Source of the DNA: Promicromonospora citrea
GTDB taxonomy: Bacteria > Actinomycetota > Actinomycetes > Actinomycetales > Cellulomonadaceae
NCBI RefSeq assembly: GCF_013004695.1
Contig: NZ_JABEMG010000005.1
Location: 1 to 64,000 of the forward strand
Length of the DNA stretch: 64,000 nt
Reading direction: 5' to 3'
The position numbers were made by a program, and so were the translations under genes. Within the stretch, counting starts at the first letter, position 1. Each line of letters opens with the position of its first letter. Below are positions 36,362-45,419 of the stretch, piece after piece. Below the pieces are notes generated by a model, which worked only from the letters and a program-made list of their open reading frames with translations, ran no database searches and was not told where the DNA came from.

Positions 36362-36999
36362 CCCGGGTGGTGCTCGTCGACGACCACACGCTGGTGCGGC
36401 ACGGCATCCGCACCCTGCTGGAGATCGCCGAGGTCGAGGTCGTCGGCGAGGCGGACGACGGCCAGGCCGGTCTGGAGGTCGTCGCGGCGACGCAGCCCGA
36501 CGTCGTGCTGCTGGACCTGCGCATGCCGCGCTACGACGGGCTCTGGATGCTGAACACCCTGCAGGAGCGAGGCGTCGAGGTGCCCGTGCTGGTGCTCACG
36601 ACGTTCGACGACGACACGCTCGTGCTGGACGCCCTGCGGGCGGGCGCGCGCGGGTACCTGCTCAAGGACGTGACGGTCGATCAGCTCACGCGCGCGGTCC
36701 GCACGCTGGCCGACGGCGGGACCCTCGTCGCGCCGTCGATCACGAGCCGCATGCTGCGCGCCCTGCGCTCCCGGCCGACGACAGCGGACGACGCGCCCGC
36801 GGCCCAGCCGCTCACGGAGCGGGAGCTCGAGGTGCTCCGCCTGGTGGCCGAGGGGTTGTCGAACCGCGAGATCTCACGGGCGCTCTGCCTGGTCGAGGGG
36901 ACGGTCAAGAACCATGTCTCTGCCATCCTGCTCAAGCTCGCGGCACGGGATCGCACCAACGCCGTCCTCCGCGCGCTCCATCTGGGGATCCTCGGCTGA
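36358..36999 (+). CDS. NarL/FixJ-family response regulator
   Basis: 213 residues from GTG 36358 (GTGA overlap). Receiver: VDDHTLVRHGI acidic pocket, phospho-acceptor Asp in VVLLDLRMPRYDG at about 53-55, KD in YLLKDVT. DNA-binding LuxR domain: LTERELEVLRLVAEGLSNREI followed by EGTVKNHVSAIL. Pairs with the upstream kinase; the divergent ABC exporter is its likely target. Confidence 0.94.
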   Translation: MTRVVLVDDHTLVRHGIRTLLEIAEVEVVGEADDGQAGLEVVAATQPDVVLLDLRMPRYDGLWMLNTLQERGVEVPVLVLTTFDDDTLVLDALRAGARGYLLKDVTVDQLTRAVRTLADGGTLVAPSITSRMLRALRSRPTTADDAPAAQPLTERELEVLRLVAEGLSNREISRALCLVEGTVKNHVSAILLKLAARDRTNAVLRALHLGILG

Positions 37000-37028
37000 C
37001 GTCGCGCGCGTGCCCTAGGGTCGCGTGC

Positions 37029-37757
37029 GTGCGTATCGAGACCGACGGCCGCCCCGCCGCACCGGAGGACCTGTTCGGCACCTACGGCCACTTCACCGCG
37101 ATGCAGGTGCGCGGCGGCGCGGTGCAGGGCCTCGAGCACCACCTCGACCGGCTCGACACCGCGCACCGCGAGCTGTTCGCTCGGCCGCTGCCGGGCGACC
37201 GCGTCCGGGGCCTCGTGCGACACGCGCTGGCGGGCACGGCGGACGCCTCGGTGCGCGTGATGCTGCGCGACGCCGAGCATGTCGTCGTGTCCGTCGCTGC
37301 GCCCCACGAGCCGCCCACGGCGCCGCAGCGGCTGCGGACCGTGCCCTACCTGCGCCCCTTTCCCCACCTCAAGCACCTCGGCTCGTTCGCCCAGCTCGAG
37401 TGGGCCCGCCGTGCGCGCCAGGAGGGGTTCGACGATGCGCTGCTCACCGCGCCCGACGGTGCCGTCGCCGAGTCCTCGATCGCCAACATCGGGTTCCTGG
37501 AGGCGAACGGCTCGGTGGTCTGGCCGGACGGCCCGCAGCTGCACGGCACGGCGATGCGCCTCGTCGAGGCCACGACCCCGTCGTCCCGCCGCCGCGTGCT
37601 GCCCGCGGACCTGCCGGGCTTCGCCGGGGCGTTCCTCGTCAACTCGATCGGCGTGGTCCCGGTCGCCTCGGTCGACGACGTGCCCCTCCCCGACCCGGCC
37701 CGCCATCTGGCCCCGCTGACCGCCCGCCTGGCCGCGGTCCCCTGGGACGCGATCTAG
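37029..37757 (+). CDS. Class IV aminotransferase family protein
   Basis: 242 residues from GTG 37029 (TAGGGT at 37016-37021; GTG 37025 is out of frame). PLP fold type IV: the Schiff-base lysine lies in FPHLKHLGSFAQLEW, and AVAESSIANIGFLE carries the family glutamate. This class covers branched-chain aminotransferases, D-amino acid transaminases and aminodeoxychorismate lyase; small size and pattern fit the ADC-lyase-like group, but the substrate is not settled. Confidence 0.8.
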   Translation: MRIETDGRPAAPEDLFGTYGHFTAMQVRGGAVQGLEHHLDRLDTAHRELFARPLPGDRVRGLVRHALAGTADASVRVMLRDAEHVVVSVAAPHEPPTAPQRLRTVPYLRPFPHLKHLGSFAQLEWARRARQEGFDDALLTAPDGAVAESSIANIGFLEANGSVVWPDGPQLHGTAMRLVEATTPSSRRRVLPADLPGFAGAFLVNSIGVVPVASVDDVPLPDPARHLAPLTARLAAVPWDAI

Positions 37758-37773
37758 CCGTCCTCACCCGGTA

Positions 37774-37849
37774 CGGTCCGTTTCGAGAACGACCTGGGGG
37801 ACGCTCGGGGCCCGAAACCTGTCCCTGAGGTCGTTCTCGAAGCGGACCG
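37774..37849. terminator. Long hairpin between convergent genes (37.8 kb)
   Basis: 37774-37795 pairs with 37828-37849 (22 bp, one T-G wobble). It sits between convergent stops (37757 and 37934). The arm includes TTTCGAGAACGAC, nearly the same as the 27.4-kb hairpin (TTTCGAGACCGAC), suggesting a shared element. Confidence 0.75.
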
Positions 37850-37933
37850 GCGGAGCCGACGGACAAGGCGCGGCCCCGGGGTCAAGCCCCCCGGGCCGCG
37901 CCCTGATGCAGCAGAGCTCAGCGCACGCGACGG

Positions 37934-40900
37934 TCAGCCGCAGTACTCGTCGAGCTCGAAGTCGTGCACGACCGTCTGCCCCTTGACGATGCGCGCGTTC
38001 TTCGACTCCGGCGGGTACCCCGTCGCCGAGCTGAGCAGGCTCAGCCGGTTGTTGGAGACGCCCATCCAGCGGGCGTACCCGCCGTCAGGGCCGGTCACGA
38101 GCGTCACGTCGTACTCCGACCCGTCGATGACCACGAACGCGCCCTCGAGCGGGACGGTCTCGTCGTCACAGGTCACGCCCGTGACCGTGCCGGCGATCTT
38201 GCCCCAGCTCGGCGGCGGCGTGACGGTCAGCGACACGTCGACGCGCGGCTCCGAGTACGGCGTGCCGCCATCGGCCACGACCCCCGAGGTGTAGGTGCCC
38301 GGCTGGTCGACCCGGCTGCTGTCGAGGTCGACGAGCACGGTGGCCGACTCGCCCGGCTCGAGCGAGAACGCCGGGGGCTGGACGTCGAGCCACGGCACGT
38401 CGACCGTCGTCTCGCCGGTCACGTTCATGACGGTGTGCATGTCCGGGAACCCGAGGTCGGCGACCTCGGTCGGCTCCGGCGTGCCGCAGTCGTCCGAGGC
38501 GATGTACGACGGGGCGGTCTCCGGCTCGGCGTTGGACCCGATGAACCAGGCACCGGCCTCGTCGACGACCTCCACGACGAGCGTGCTGCCCGCCGACGCC
38601 GTCCCGGTGACCGGCACGTCGACCATCGTGAGCTCCTGCGGCTCCAGGGAGACGTCGGCCGTGCCGAGGAGCTCCATGTTGGCGTACTCGAAGTCGCCGT
38701 CGAGCTCGTAGAGGTTGACGGTCCCCTCGGTCGCGGAGAACACGGTCTCCACGCCGAACGACACGTTCGTCACCGCGAACTCACCCTGGATGTCGAAGTC
38801 CTCCAGGGTGAACGTCCGCAGCCACTTCGTCTGGCCGCCCGTACAGGCCACGGAGTTGCCCGGCGCGACGTCCTGCGAGGACGAGTGGGTGATCGTCGTG
38901 CCGTCGGCCAGCAGCGACGGCGGCGCGGCCGGCGTCACCGCCTGCCCCGCCGTGCCGTGCCGGCCGAACCCGTCGGTACCCCGTGCGGCCCTGGACGACG
39001 TGCCGGACGTCGCCGTGCTCACCTCGGTCACGTCCTGCGTGGCGCCCTGGATGACGCCGGTGCGGGACGTCGACCCGAGGATCTCGAAGTCGGACGACCG
39101 CGGTGCCACCTCGACGTCCGCGGGAGCGGTGCCCTCGTTCGTCACGGTGAACCGGCCCGAGCGGGTGCCGCCCAGCCGGACCTCACGCTCGATCGAGCCC
39201 GGCGAGACGCTCAGCAGCGGGGCGGCGAGCTCCACGTCCTGGCGCGTGATCGCGTCGGCGGTCACGGTGACCGTCGCCGCGCCGTCGGTGTAGTCCTTGG
39301 CCGCGTAGGTGACCTGCTGCTCGCCCGCGGGCGTGAACAGCGAGTAGTAGCCCGAGCCCACGCCCGGGTTCTCCGGGTCGGACGACGTCGTGCTCGCCTC
39401 GCCCGCGGTCACCGTGGCGTCGTCGACGCCGTCGCCCGTGTTGAGGTCGTTGACGAAACCGGCCACGAGGCCACCCTCGACCGGCTCGCACGAGCCGATC
39501 CCGACGTTGTCGATCTGCCACCACAGGGCCCAGGCGCCGTCGCCGTAGTGGAACCGCACCTGCACGTCGGACCGGCCGCCCGCGCCGGGGAGCGCCACCA
39601 CGGTGCGCCCGAGCGCGTCGGACGTCTGGTGCAGCACCGTCTCCCAGGTCTCCCCGCCGTCGAGGCTGAGGTCGACGTCGGCGAAGTCGCCGAGCGCACC
39701 GTACGACTGGTCGAACGTCAGCAGCGGCTTCTCGAGCCCGCTCATGTCGAAGGACGGCGACGTGAGCGTCGTGTCCTGCGTCCCGTCCGGGCCGTAGCCG
39801 TCACTGTTCACCTCGGCGAAGAGACCCTCGCCGCCGGTCTGGTTGGTCGCACCGAACCGGTCGTCGAACGTCCAGACCTGCTCGGTGCCCTCGAGGTCCT
39901 CGACCGTCCAGCCCTCGGGCACGTCACCCGACTCGAACTCCTCGGTGGCACCGGCACCCGTCATGGCGTAGCCCGGCGCGGTGCACTCGGCGAGCGCCTC
40001 GGGCGCGACGTCGGCGGTGGTCGGCTCGGTGCCCACCGCGACCTCGGTCGTGAGGGTCCCGTACCCCGTCACGGCGGGGCGCACCACGAGGGTGTGGGTG
40101 GCCGACTGCGGCAGCTCGATCGAGTACTCGCCGGTGAACGGGTCCGTCCAGGCGGCGACGCTGCTCGGCGCACCCTGCACGGTGACCTGCGCGTCGAGCG
40201 GCCAGCCGTGCCCGGAGCCGTCGGTGACGGTGCCGGTCACGGTCGTGGTGGGCGCGGTCTCCAGGGCGACGTCGAGCGTGGTCTCCTCGCCCTCGACGAC
40301 CTCGACGGTCTCGGTCGCGTCGAGGAAGCCGAACGCGGACACCGTCACCTCGTGCGAGCCCTCCTCGAGCCCGAGCCGGAACGCGCCGGCCGCGTCGGTC
40401 GTGTCGGAGCGCTCGCCGACCAGGACGCTCGCGCCGGCGACGGGCTCGCCGTCGGCGTCGGTCACGGTGCCGGTGAGGAAGCCGAAGCCGTCGATCGGCG
40501 CGTTCGAGACGAGAGCCTCGACGTCCAGCTTGCCCTCGCCCCACACGTTGTTGTCCGCGGGCGTGCCGCCGCAGGAGTCGTCGTCGACGTCGACGGCCGT
40601 CGAGTCGAGCAGGGCCTGCGTGCCCTCGATGTCGCCGATCAGGGCCGGTGCCGCGCTCCACAGCAGCGCCACGGCGCCCGCCAGGTGCGGCGAGGCCATC
40701 GACGTCCCGCTGAACTCGGCGTAGTCACCGCCGGGCACCGACGAGCGCACGCCGTCGCCGGGGGCCGCGATGTTCGGCTTGGTCTCGCCGTCCTCACCCG
40801 GGCCGCGTGACGAGAAGGTCGCGATCTCGCCGTCGGGTCCGAACGCGCCCGACGCGTAGGTGGCCAGGTTCGCACCGGGGGACGACGTCGACTGGCAGCC

Positions 40901-41983
40901 CGCCTCGCCGGCGTTGCCCGCTGCCCAGGCGCCGAAGATGCCCGCGGCCTCCCAGGCGTCGATCTCCTCGGACATGAAGTCGTCGATGAGGCCCGGCTGC
41001 ACCTGGCCCCACGAGTTGTTCACGATGTGCGGGCGCTGCGCCGGGTCCGGGTCGGAGCCGTCGGCGCGCGTCGGCGCGAGGATCCACTGCCCGGAGGCGA
41101 GCAGGTCGGTGTCCGAGCAGCTCGCGCAGCCGTTGGCCGCGATCCAGTCCGCGTCGGGAGCGACGCCGATCTGGTTGCCCTCGCCGTCGTCGCCCACCAT
41201 GGTGCCCATGACGTGCGTGCCGTGCGCGTCGACGTCGCAGGGCGCGCCGTCGCAGAAGCCGCCCGCGTCGAACCAGTTGTAGTCGTTGCTCAGCCCGTCG
41301 TCGCCCAGGTAGCCGCGGTAGTGCTGCAGCAGCGCCGGGTGCTCGACGTCGACGCCCGAGTCGATGTTGGCCACGGTGATGCCCTCACCCGTGTAGCCCT
41401 GCGCCCACACGTCGGGCGCGTTGATCGCGTCGAGACCCCACTCGGTGGCCAGCGGCGCGTTCTTCGTCGGCTCCTTGCGCTCGACCGGCTCGATCTGCTG
41501 GGCGGAGAAGCGCTCGTGCACCTGCTCCACCTCGCGGCTGCCCGCGACCTTCGTGGCGAGCTTCGCCGTGCCGTCCTCGACGAGGATGGCGTTGGTGATC
41601 CAGTAGGACTCGTACTCGACGCCCGCGGCCTCGAGGTCCGCGACGACACCGGCCTGGGACTCCTTGGCGGTGCTGGTCAGCGCGTCGTAGACGAACTGCC
41701 CGCGCTCGGCCCAGTCCGCGATGTCCTTGGCGGGCGCCAGGTCGGGCGTGTCGGCGAACTGGATCCAGAAGTCGCTGGACCGCTTCGCCTCGAACCGCTG
41801 CTGGACCGCCGGCGAGATCTTGTCGGCGGCCCGCTCGGGGACGTCCGTGGCGACGGCGGGCTGGGGGCTCGCCGTCGAGGGTGTGCTCGCGAGCGCAGGT
41901 GCCACGCCCACTGTCGTCGCGACAAGAGCGCCGACCGCCACGAGGGCGATCGGCGCGCTTCTGGCTGACATGCGACTGTGCAT
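37934..41983 (-). CDS. Secreted subtilisin-like (S8) serine protease, multidomain
   Basis: 1349 residues from ATG 41983 (GGAGG six bases upstream). Sec signal peptide at about 1-33, propeptide to about 190. S8 triad: Asp in VANIDSGVD, His in DAHGTHVMG, Ser in FSGTSMASPHLAG, with oxyanion Asn in AAGNAGE. After the catalytic domain come carboxypeptidase-regulatory-like beta domains (GFGFLTGTVTDADGEPVAGA and a second copy), a choice-of-anchor/MAM-like jelly-roll (GWTVEDLEG to IDNVGIGSC), another regulatory-like copy, an Ig-like ASPM/CARDB-type stretch, and a final regulatory-like domain. No sortase motif, so released or cell-wall-retained by domain binding. Confidence 0.9.
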   Translation of the reverse strand: MHSRMSARSAPIALVAVGALVATTVGVAPALASTPSTASPQPAVATDVPERAADKISPAVQQRFEAKRSSDFWIQFADTPDLAPAKDIADWAERGQFVYDALTSTAKESQAGVVADLEAAGVEYESYWITNAILVEDGTAKLATKVAGSREVEQVHERFSAQQIEPVERKEPTKNAPLATEWGLDAINAPDVWAQGYTGEGITVANIDSGVDVEHPALLQHYRGYLGDDGLSNDYNWFDAGGFCDGAPCDVDAHGTHVMGTMVGDDGEGNQIGVAPDADWIAANGCASCSDTDLLASGQWILAPTRADGSDPDPAQRPHIVNNSWGQVQPGLIDDFMSEEIDAWEAAGIFGAWAAGNAGEAGCQSTSSPGANLATYASGAFGPDGEIATFSSRGPGEDGETKPNIAAPGDGVRSSVPGGDYAEFSGTSMASPHLAGAVALLWSAAPALIGDIEGTQALLDSTAVDVDDDSCGGTPADNNVWGEGKLDVEALVSNAPIDGFGFLTGTVTDADGEPVAGASVLVGERSDTTDAAGAFRLGLEEGSHEVTVSAFGFLDATETVEVVEGEETTLDVALETAPTTTVTGTVTDGSGHGWPLDAQVTVQGAPSSVAAWTDPFTGEYSIELPQSATHTLVVRPAVTGYGTLTTEVAVGTEPTTADVAPEALAECTAPGYAMTGAGATEEFESGDVPEGWTVEDLEGTEQVWTFDDRFGATNQTGGEGLFAEVNSDGYGPDGTQDTTLTSPSFDMSGLEKPLLTFDQSYGALGDFADVDLSLDGGETWETVLHQTSDALGRTVVALPGAGGRSDVQVRFHYGDGAWALWWQIDNVGIGSCEPVEGGLVAGFVNDLNTGDGVDDATVTAGEASTTSSDPENPGVGSGYYSLFTPAGEQQVTYAAKDYTDGAATVTVTADAITRQDVELAAPLLSVSPGSIEREVRLGGTRSGRFTVTNEGTAPADVEVAPRSSDFEILGSTSRTGVIQGATQDVTEVSTATSGTSSRAARGTDGFGRHGTAGQAVTPAAPPSLLADGTTITHSSSQDVAPGNSVACTGGQTKWLRTFTLEDFDIQGEFAVTNVSFGVETVFSATEGTVNLYELDGDFEYANMELLGTADVSLEPQELTMVDVPVTGTASAGSTLVVEVVDEAGAWFIGSNAEPETAPSYIASDDCGTPEPTEVADLGFPDMHTVMNVTGETTVDVPWLDVQPPAFSLEPGESATVLVDLDSSRVDQPGTYTSGVVADGGTPYSEPRVDVSLTVTPPPSWGKIAGTVTGVTCDDETVPLEGAFVVIDGSEYDVTLVTGPDGGYARWMGVSNNRLSLLSSATGYPPESKNARIVKGQTVVHDFELDEYCG

Positions 41984-42158
41984 TCTTGCCTCCGGGGTGC
42001 AAGCGCGCCCGAGCGGGAGCGCAACCACAGGCCCACGAGCGTGGTGCCTGGACACAGCCTGGAGAGGGCGGGCGAAAAGGGCAACGAAAGTCAGGGATCC
42101 ACCCCTACGCATCGAGCGGGCCGGGATGAAGCCTGCCGACAGGGGTGTTGGCGACGGC

Positions 42159-42566
42159 ATGGACTTCAACCAGCAGATCATCGACACGTTCCGGGCCAAC
42201 AACGGCCACGTGGACAACCCCCCGTTCGGCGACGGCCTCGTGCTCGTGCACGTGCCGCGCAAGGACGGCACGATCCGGGTCGCGCCGCTCGCCGGCCTGC
42301 GGCAGGACGGCGCCTACCACGTGGTGGGCTCCGCCGGCGGCTCGCCCAAGGACCCGGCCTGGGTGCACGGCCTGCGCCGTGCGGAGAAGGTCGACATCGA
42401 GGTGCCCGGCGAGCCCGTGCAGACGCTGCAGGCCACGGTCGAGGAGGTCACCGGCGCGGAGCGGGACACGCTGTGGGAGCAGTTCAAGGTGATGTCGAGC
42501 GGTTTCGCCGAGTACGAGAAGACGGCGGAGGGTCGTGTGTTCCCGATCTTCCGGCTCCGGCCCTGA
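42159..42566 (+). CDS. Deazaflavin-dependent nitroreductase-like (Ddn) protein
   Basis: 135 residues. Split-barrel pattern of F420-dependent Ddn/nitroreductase proteins: a DGTIRVAPLAG strand, the VVGSAGGSPKDPAWVHGLR loop that contacts the deazaflavin phosphate, VDIEVPGEPVQTLQATVEEV and WEQFKVMSSGFAEYEK. The family reduces quinones or nitro-compounds with F420H2. Length fits. It is divergent from the protease gene. Confidence 0.85.
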   Translation: MDFNQQIIDTFRANNGHVDNPPFGDGLVLVHVPRKDGTIRVAPLAGLRQDGAYHVVGSAGGSPKDPAWVHGLRRAEKVDIEVPGEPVQTLQATVEEVTGAERDTLWEQFKVMSSGFAEYEKTAEGRVFPIFRLRP

Positions 42567-42641
42567 CGTCCGGGGCGGCGCAGGGGGCGTGTCGCGCGGC
42601 GGGGCGTAGCCTGCGGGTTCGGGCTCTCGGAGGAGGACGTC

Positions 42642-43499
42642 ATCAGCAATCTGCAGCGTGTTCTCGTGACCGGCGCGGCGGGGCGGATCGGGCGGGGCGT
42701 CCTCGACGTCCTCGCTCGCGAGCGCGTCGCCGCGACCGCCCTCGTCCTGGAGGATCCCGGCGACCTGGCGGCTGACCGGGTCGTCGTGGGCGACGCCGGG
42801 TCCCCCGCGGTGGCGGCGCGCGCGGTGGAGGGTGCGGACGCCGTCGTGCACCTCGCCGCGATCCCGACGCCGATGCACGACCCGGCGGACGTGGTGTTCG
42901 GCACCAACACCCTGGCGACGTTCGCGGTGCTCGACGCCGCGGGCCGCGCCGGGGTGCGCCACGCCGTCATCGCGAGCAGCCAGTCCGCGTGGGGCACCGC
43001 CTTCGCGCCGTTCGAGCTGCACCCCGTCTCCCTCCCGGTCGACGCCGACACCCCCGACCAGGCCGCCGACCCGTACGCGCTGTCCAAGCGCACCGACGAG
43101 CTCACCGCCGACATGGTGGCGCGCCGGTACGGGCTGTCCGTGGTGGCGCTGCGGTACCCGTTCGTGGGCGGCGTCGACGAGCGGCTGCAGGCGCGGGCGG
43201 ACGAGGTCGCGCGCGACCCCGGGCTCGGCGCACGCAACCTCTGGGCCTACCTCGAGACGCGGGACGCCGCCGAGGCCGCGTGGCTCGCGCTGCGGTACGA
43301 CGGCGGCGGTGCCCGCGTGGTCTACGTGGCCGCGCCCGACACCCTGTCCCCGGTGCCGACCGCCGAGCTCGTGCGGCGGTACCACCCGGACGTGCCGCTG
43401 ACCCGTCCGCTCGTGGGGCACGAGGTGCCGATCGACCTCGCGCCCGCCGAGCGCCTGCTGGGCTTCCGGGCCCGGCACCTGGTGGTCGGCAGGGCCTGA
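42642..43499 (+). CDS. NAD-dependent epimerase/dehydratase with no standard start codon
   Basis: Extended SDR: RVLVTGAAGRIG Rossmann loop, VVHLAAIPTP, SSQSAWG, and the active-site YALSKRTDE (YxxxK), so likely active. The first ATG/GTG in frame, GTG 42666, falls inside the Rossmann loop and would delete the first strand. Upstream, GGAGGAGG (42629-42636) is followed at five bases by ATC 42642, then AGC AAT CTG CAG, which encodes the missing strand. I therefore mark ATC 42642 as the start: 285 residues. Either a rare ATC start or a sequence error (ATG expected). Confidence 0.7.
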   Translation: MSNLQRVLVTGAAGRIGRGVLDVLARERVAATALVLEDPGDLAADRVVVGDAGSPAVAARAVEGADAVVHLAAIPTPMHDPADVVFGTNTLATFAVLDAAGRAGVRHAVIASSQSAWGTAFAPFELHPVSLPVDADTPDQAADPYALSKRTDELTADMVARRYGLSVVALRYPFVGGVDERLQARADEVARDPGLGARNLWAYLETRDAAEAAWLALRYDGGGARVVYVAAPDTLSPVPTAELVRRYHPDVPLTRPLVGHEVPIDLAPAERLLGFRARHLVVGRA

Positions 43500-43517
43500 G
43501 CCTGTCGGTCGGTGACG

Positions 43518-44798
43518 TCAGGCCGACGTCGGCGACGTCTCCGGGCGGACCCCGTTCACCTCGGGCGTGATCCGCCGTCCGACGGCGAACGACATGGCGC
43601 CGATGCCGAGGCACCCGACCACGACCACGCCGATGAACCCGCCGGCCAGGCCGTGCTCGAGGAGGAACCCCGCCGCGACCGGGCCCACGATGGTGCCGGC
43701 CTGGAACGCGCCGGACCCGAGCGCGTTGTACCGGCCGCGCAGGTGCGGGGGCGCGATGTCGTTGGTGAGGGCGGGCAGGGTCGACTGCATGAGCGTCTCG
43801 CCCAGCCCGAAGATGCCGTGGAAGGCGAGCACGATGACGACCGCCGTCGTGCCGCCGGGGAAGATCCCCGTGACGCCGAGCAGCAGCCACGCGAGCGCCC
43901 ACACCCCGGCCATGACGGCGAGCACGCGGGTGCGGCGGCGTCCGCTGACGCGGTTCATGACCCAGAACTGCAGCGCCACGATGGCGACCGTGTTGACCAC
44001 GAACGCGAACCCGACGGTGCGGGTCGAGACCTCGGCGACCTGGCGCGCGAAAGCCGGGAAGCCGCCCTCCATCTGCCCGTAGCCGACGAACGCGGCGAGC
44101 AGCCCGAGGCCCGACAGCCACAGCACCTCGGGGCGCCGCAGGATCGTCAGGTAGCCCTCGGCCGGTGCGGCGTCGTCGGGCCGCTCGACGCGGCCGTCCA
44201 GGTGGCGCAGCGGGCCCAGCAGCACGACGACGGGCGCGAGGAAGGTCGCGGCGTTCACGAGGAAGGCGGCGACGAACGTGCCGGGCCGCTCGACGTCGAC
44301 GACGAGCCCGCCGACCACGCCGCCCACGCCGACCCCGAGGTTGAGCAGCGCGAAGTTGACGCCGTAGTACCGCTGCCGCAGGTCGCCCTCGACGATGGTC
44401 GCCACGAGCGTGTTGACCGACGGCCACCCGATGCCGAGCTGCACGCCGAACAGCGCGAGGCCGGCCGCCGCGACCCACGGCGTGGTGGCGAACGCGAGCA
44501 CCGAGTACCCCGCGACGGCGAACGCCAGGCCGAAGAGCATCACGCGCCGTGCGCCGTACCGGTCCACGAGGGCGCCGGCCGGCCCGGTGATCAGCAGGCC
44601 GACGACCGCGATCAGGCCCATCAGCGTGCCCGAGAGACCGAGCGAGAAGCCGCGGACCTCGTGCAGGTAGATGATCGTGAACGGGAGCGTCAGACCGCGG
44701 CCGAAGAACTGGACGACCACGGTCGAGAGCAGCCAGCGGCCGTCGGTCGGGAGGTTCGACCAGAAGGCCAGGGCGCCGGAGCGGGGAGAGGATGTCAC
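43518..44798 (-). CDS. MFS transporter (drug-efflux-like)
   Basis: 426 residues from GTG 44798. Twelve transmembrane helices. The motif-A-like loop GALVDRYGARRVMLFG follows TM2. TM5-TM6 and the central cytoplasmic loop (LRHLDGRVERPDDAA) are typical of 12-TM major facilitators. PALTNDIAPPHLRGRYNALGSG is the second-half loop. The protein resembles multidrug exporters, but the substrate is unknown. Confidence 0.9.
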   Translation of the reverse strand: MTSSPRSGALAFWSNLPTDGRWLLSTVVVQFFGRGLTLPFTIIYLHEVRGFSLGLSGTLMGLIAVVGLLITGPAGALVDRYGARRVMLFGLAFAVAGYSVLAFATTPWVAAAGLALFGVQLGIGWPSVNTLVATIVEGDLRQRYYGVNFALLNLGVGVGGVVGGLVVDVERPGTFVAAFLVNAATFLAPVVVLLGPLRHLDGRVERPDDAAPAEGYLTILRRPEVLWLSGLGLLAAFVGYGQMEGGFPAFARQVAEVSTRTVGFAFVVNTVAIVALQFWVMNRVSGRRRTRVLAVMAGVWALAWLLLGVTGIFPGGTTAVVIVLAFHGIFGLGETLMQSTLPALTNDIAPPHLRGRYNALGSGAFQAGTIVGPVAAGFLLEHGLAGGFIGVVVVGCLGIGAMSFAVGRRITPEVNGVRPETSPTSA

Positions 44799-44854
44799 GG
44801 GTCGATCCTCGCCCCGTGCGGGGTGGGACGGCTAGCGGATTCCGGACGAGGGTG

Positions 44855-45391
44855 TCACCCGTGCGCCAGCAGCTTCAGCGCCACGACCCCCACGGCCAGC
44901 AGCGCGAGCACCCCGAGCGCGAGGACCCGCGCCGGGAACGGCACCTGCACCCGTCGCACGCCGAGCCACGAGATGAGCACGAGCGAGGCGATCAGCACGC
45001 CCGTGCCGACGCGGAGCGCCGTCGTCACCTCCCACCACCCGAGACCCGCGCCCGCGAGCGCCAGCAGTGGCGCCACCAGGGTGACGAGCGCGCCGGCGCT
45101 GGTGCGGGTCATGGCCACGAGGTGCGCGCGGTCGGGGAACCCGCCGTGCGCGGCGAGCTGGGCGATGAGCTGCGCCAGCCAGGCGGCGGCGACGGTGCCG
45201 ACGGCGGTGATGGTCAGCGACGTCGCCGCGGTGCCTGCCGTGAGCCCGTGGGCGTGGGCGAGGAGCGTGAGGACGACGGCGAGCACCGCGAACGTCACGT
45301 AGACACGTTCCCTGAGCCGCTCGGCGAGCTCCTCCTTCTCGGCGTCGCTGAGGTTGGCGGGGTCCTGGCGGCGTGACCGGCGACGAGGCAT
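44855..45391 (-). CDS. Hypothetical membrane protein
   Basis: 178 residues from ATG 45391. A basic N-terminus (PRRRSRRQDP) is followed by a short acidic helix (LSDAEKEELAERLRERVYVTF) and then five to six hydrophobic segments. I recognise no specific family. It is 57 bp downstream of the MFS gene end and probably independent. Confidence 0.65.
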   Translation of the reverse strand: MPRRRSRRQDPANLSDAEKEELAERLRERVYVTFAVLAVVLTLLAHAHGLTAGTAATSLTITAVGTVAAAWLAQLIAQLAAHGGFPDRAHLVAMTRTSAGALVTLVAPLLALAGAGLGWWEVTTALRVGTGVLIASLVLISWLGVRRVQVPFPARVLALGVLALLAVGVVALKLLAHG

Positions 45392-45419
45392 GGCGCCTAT
45401 TGTCGACCCGCGTGCCGCC

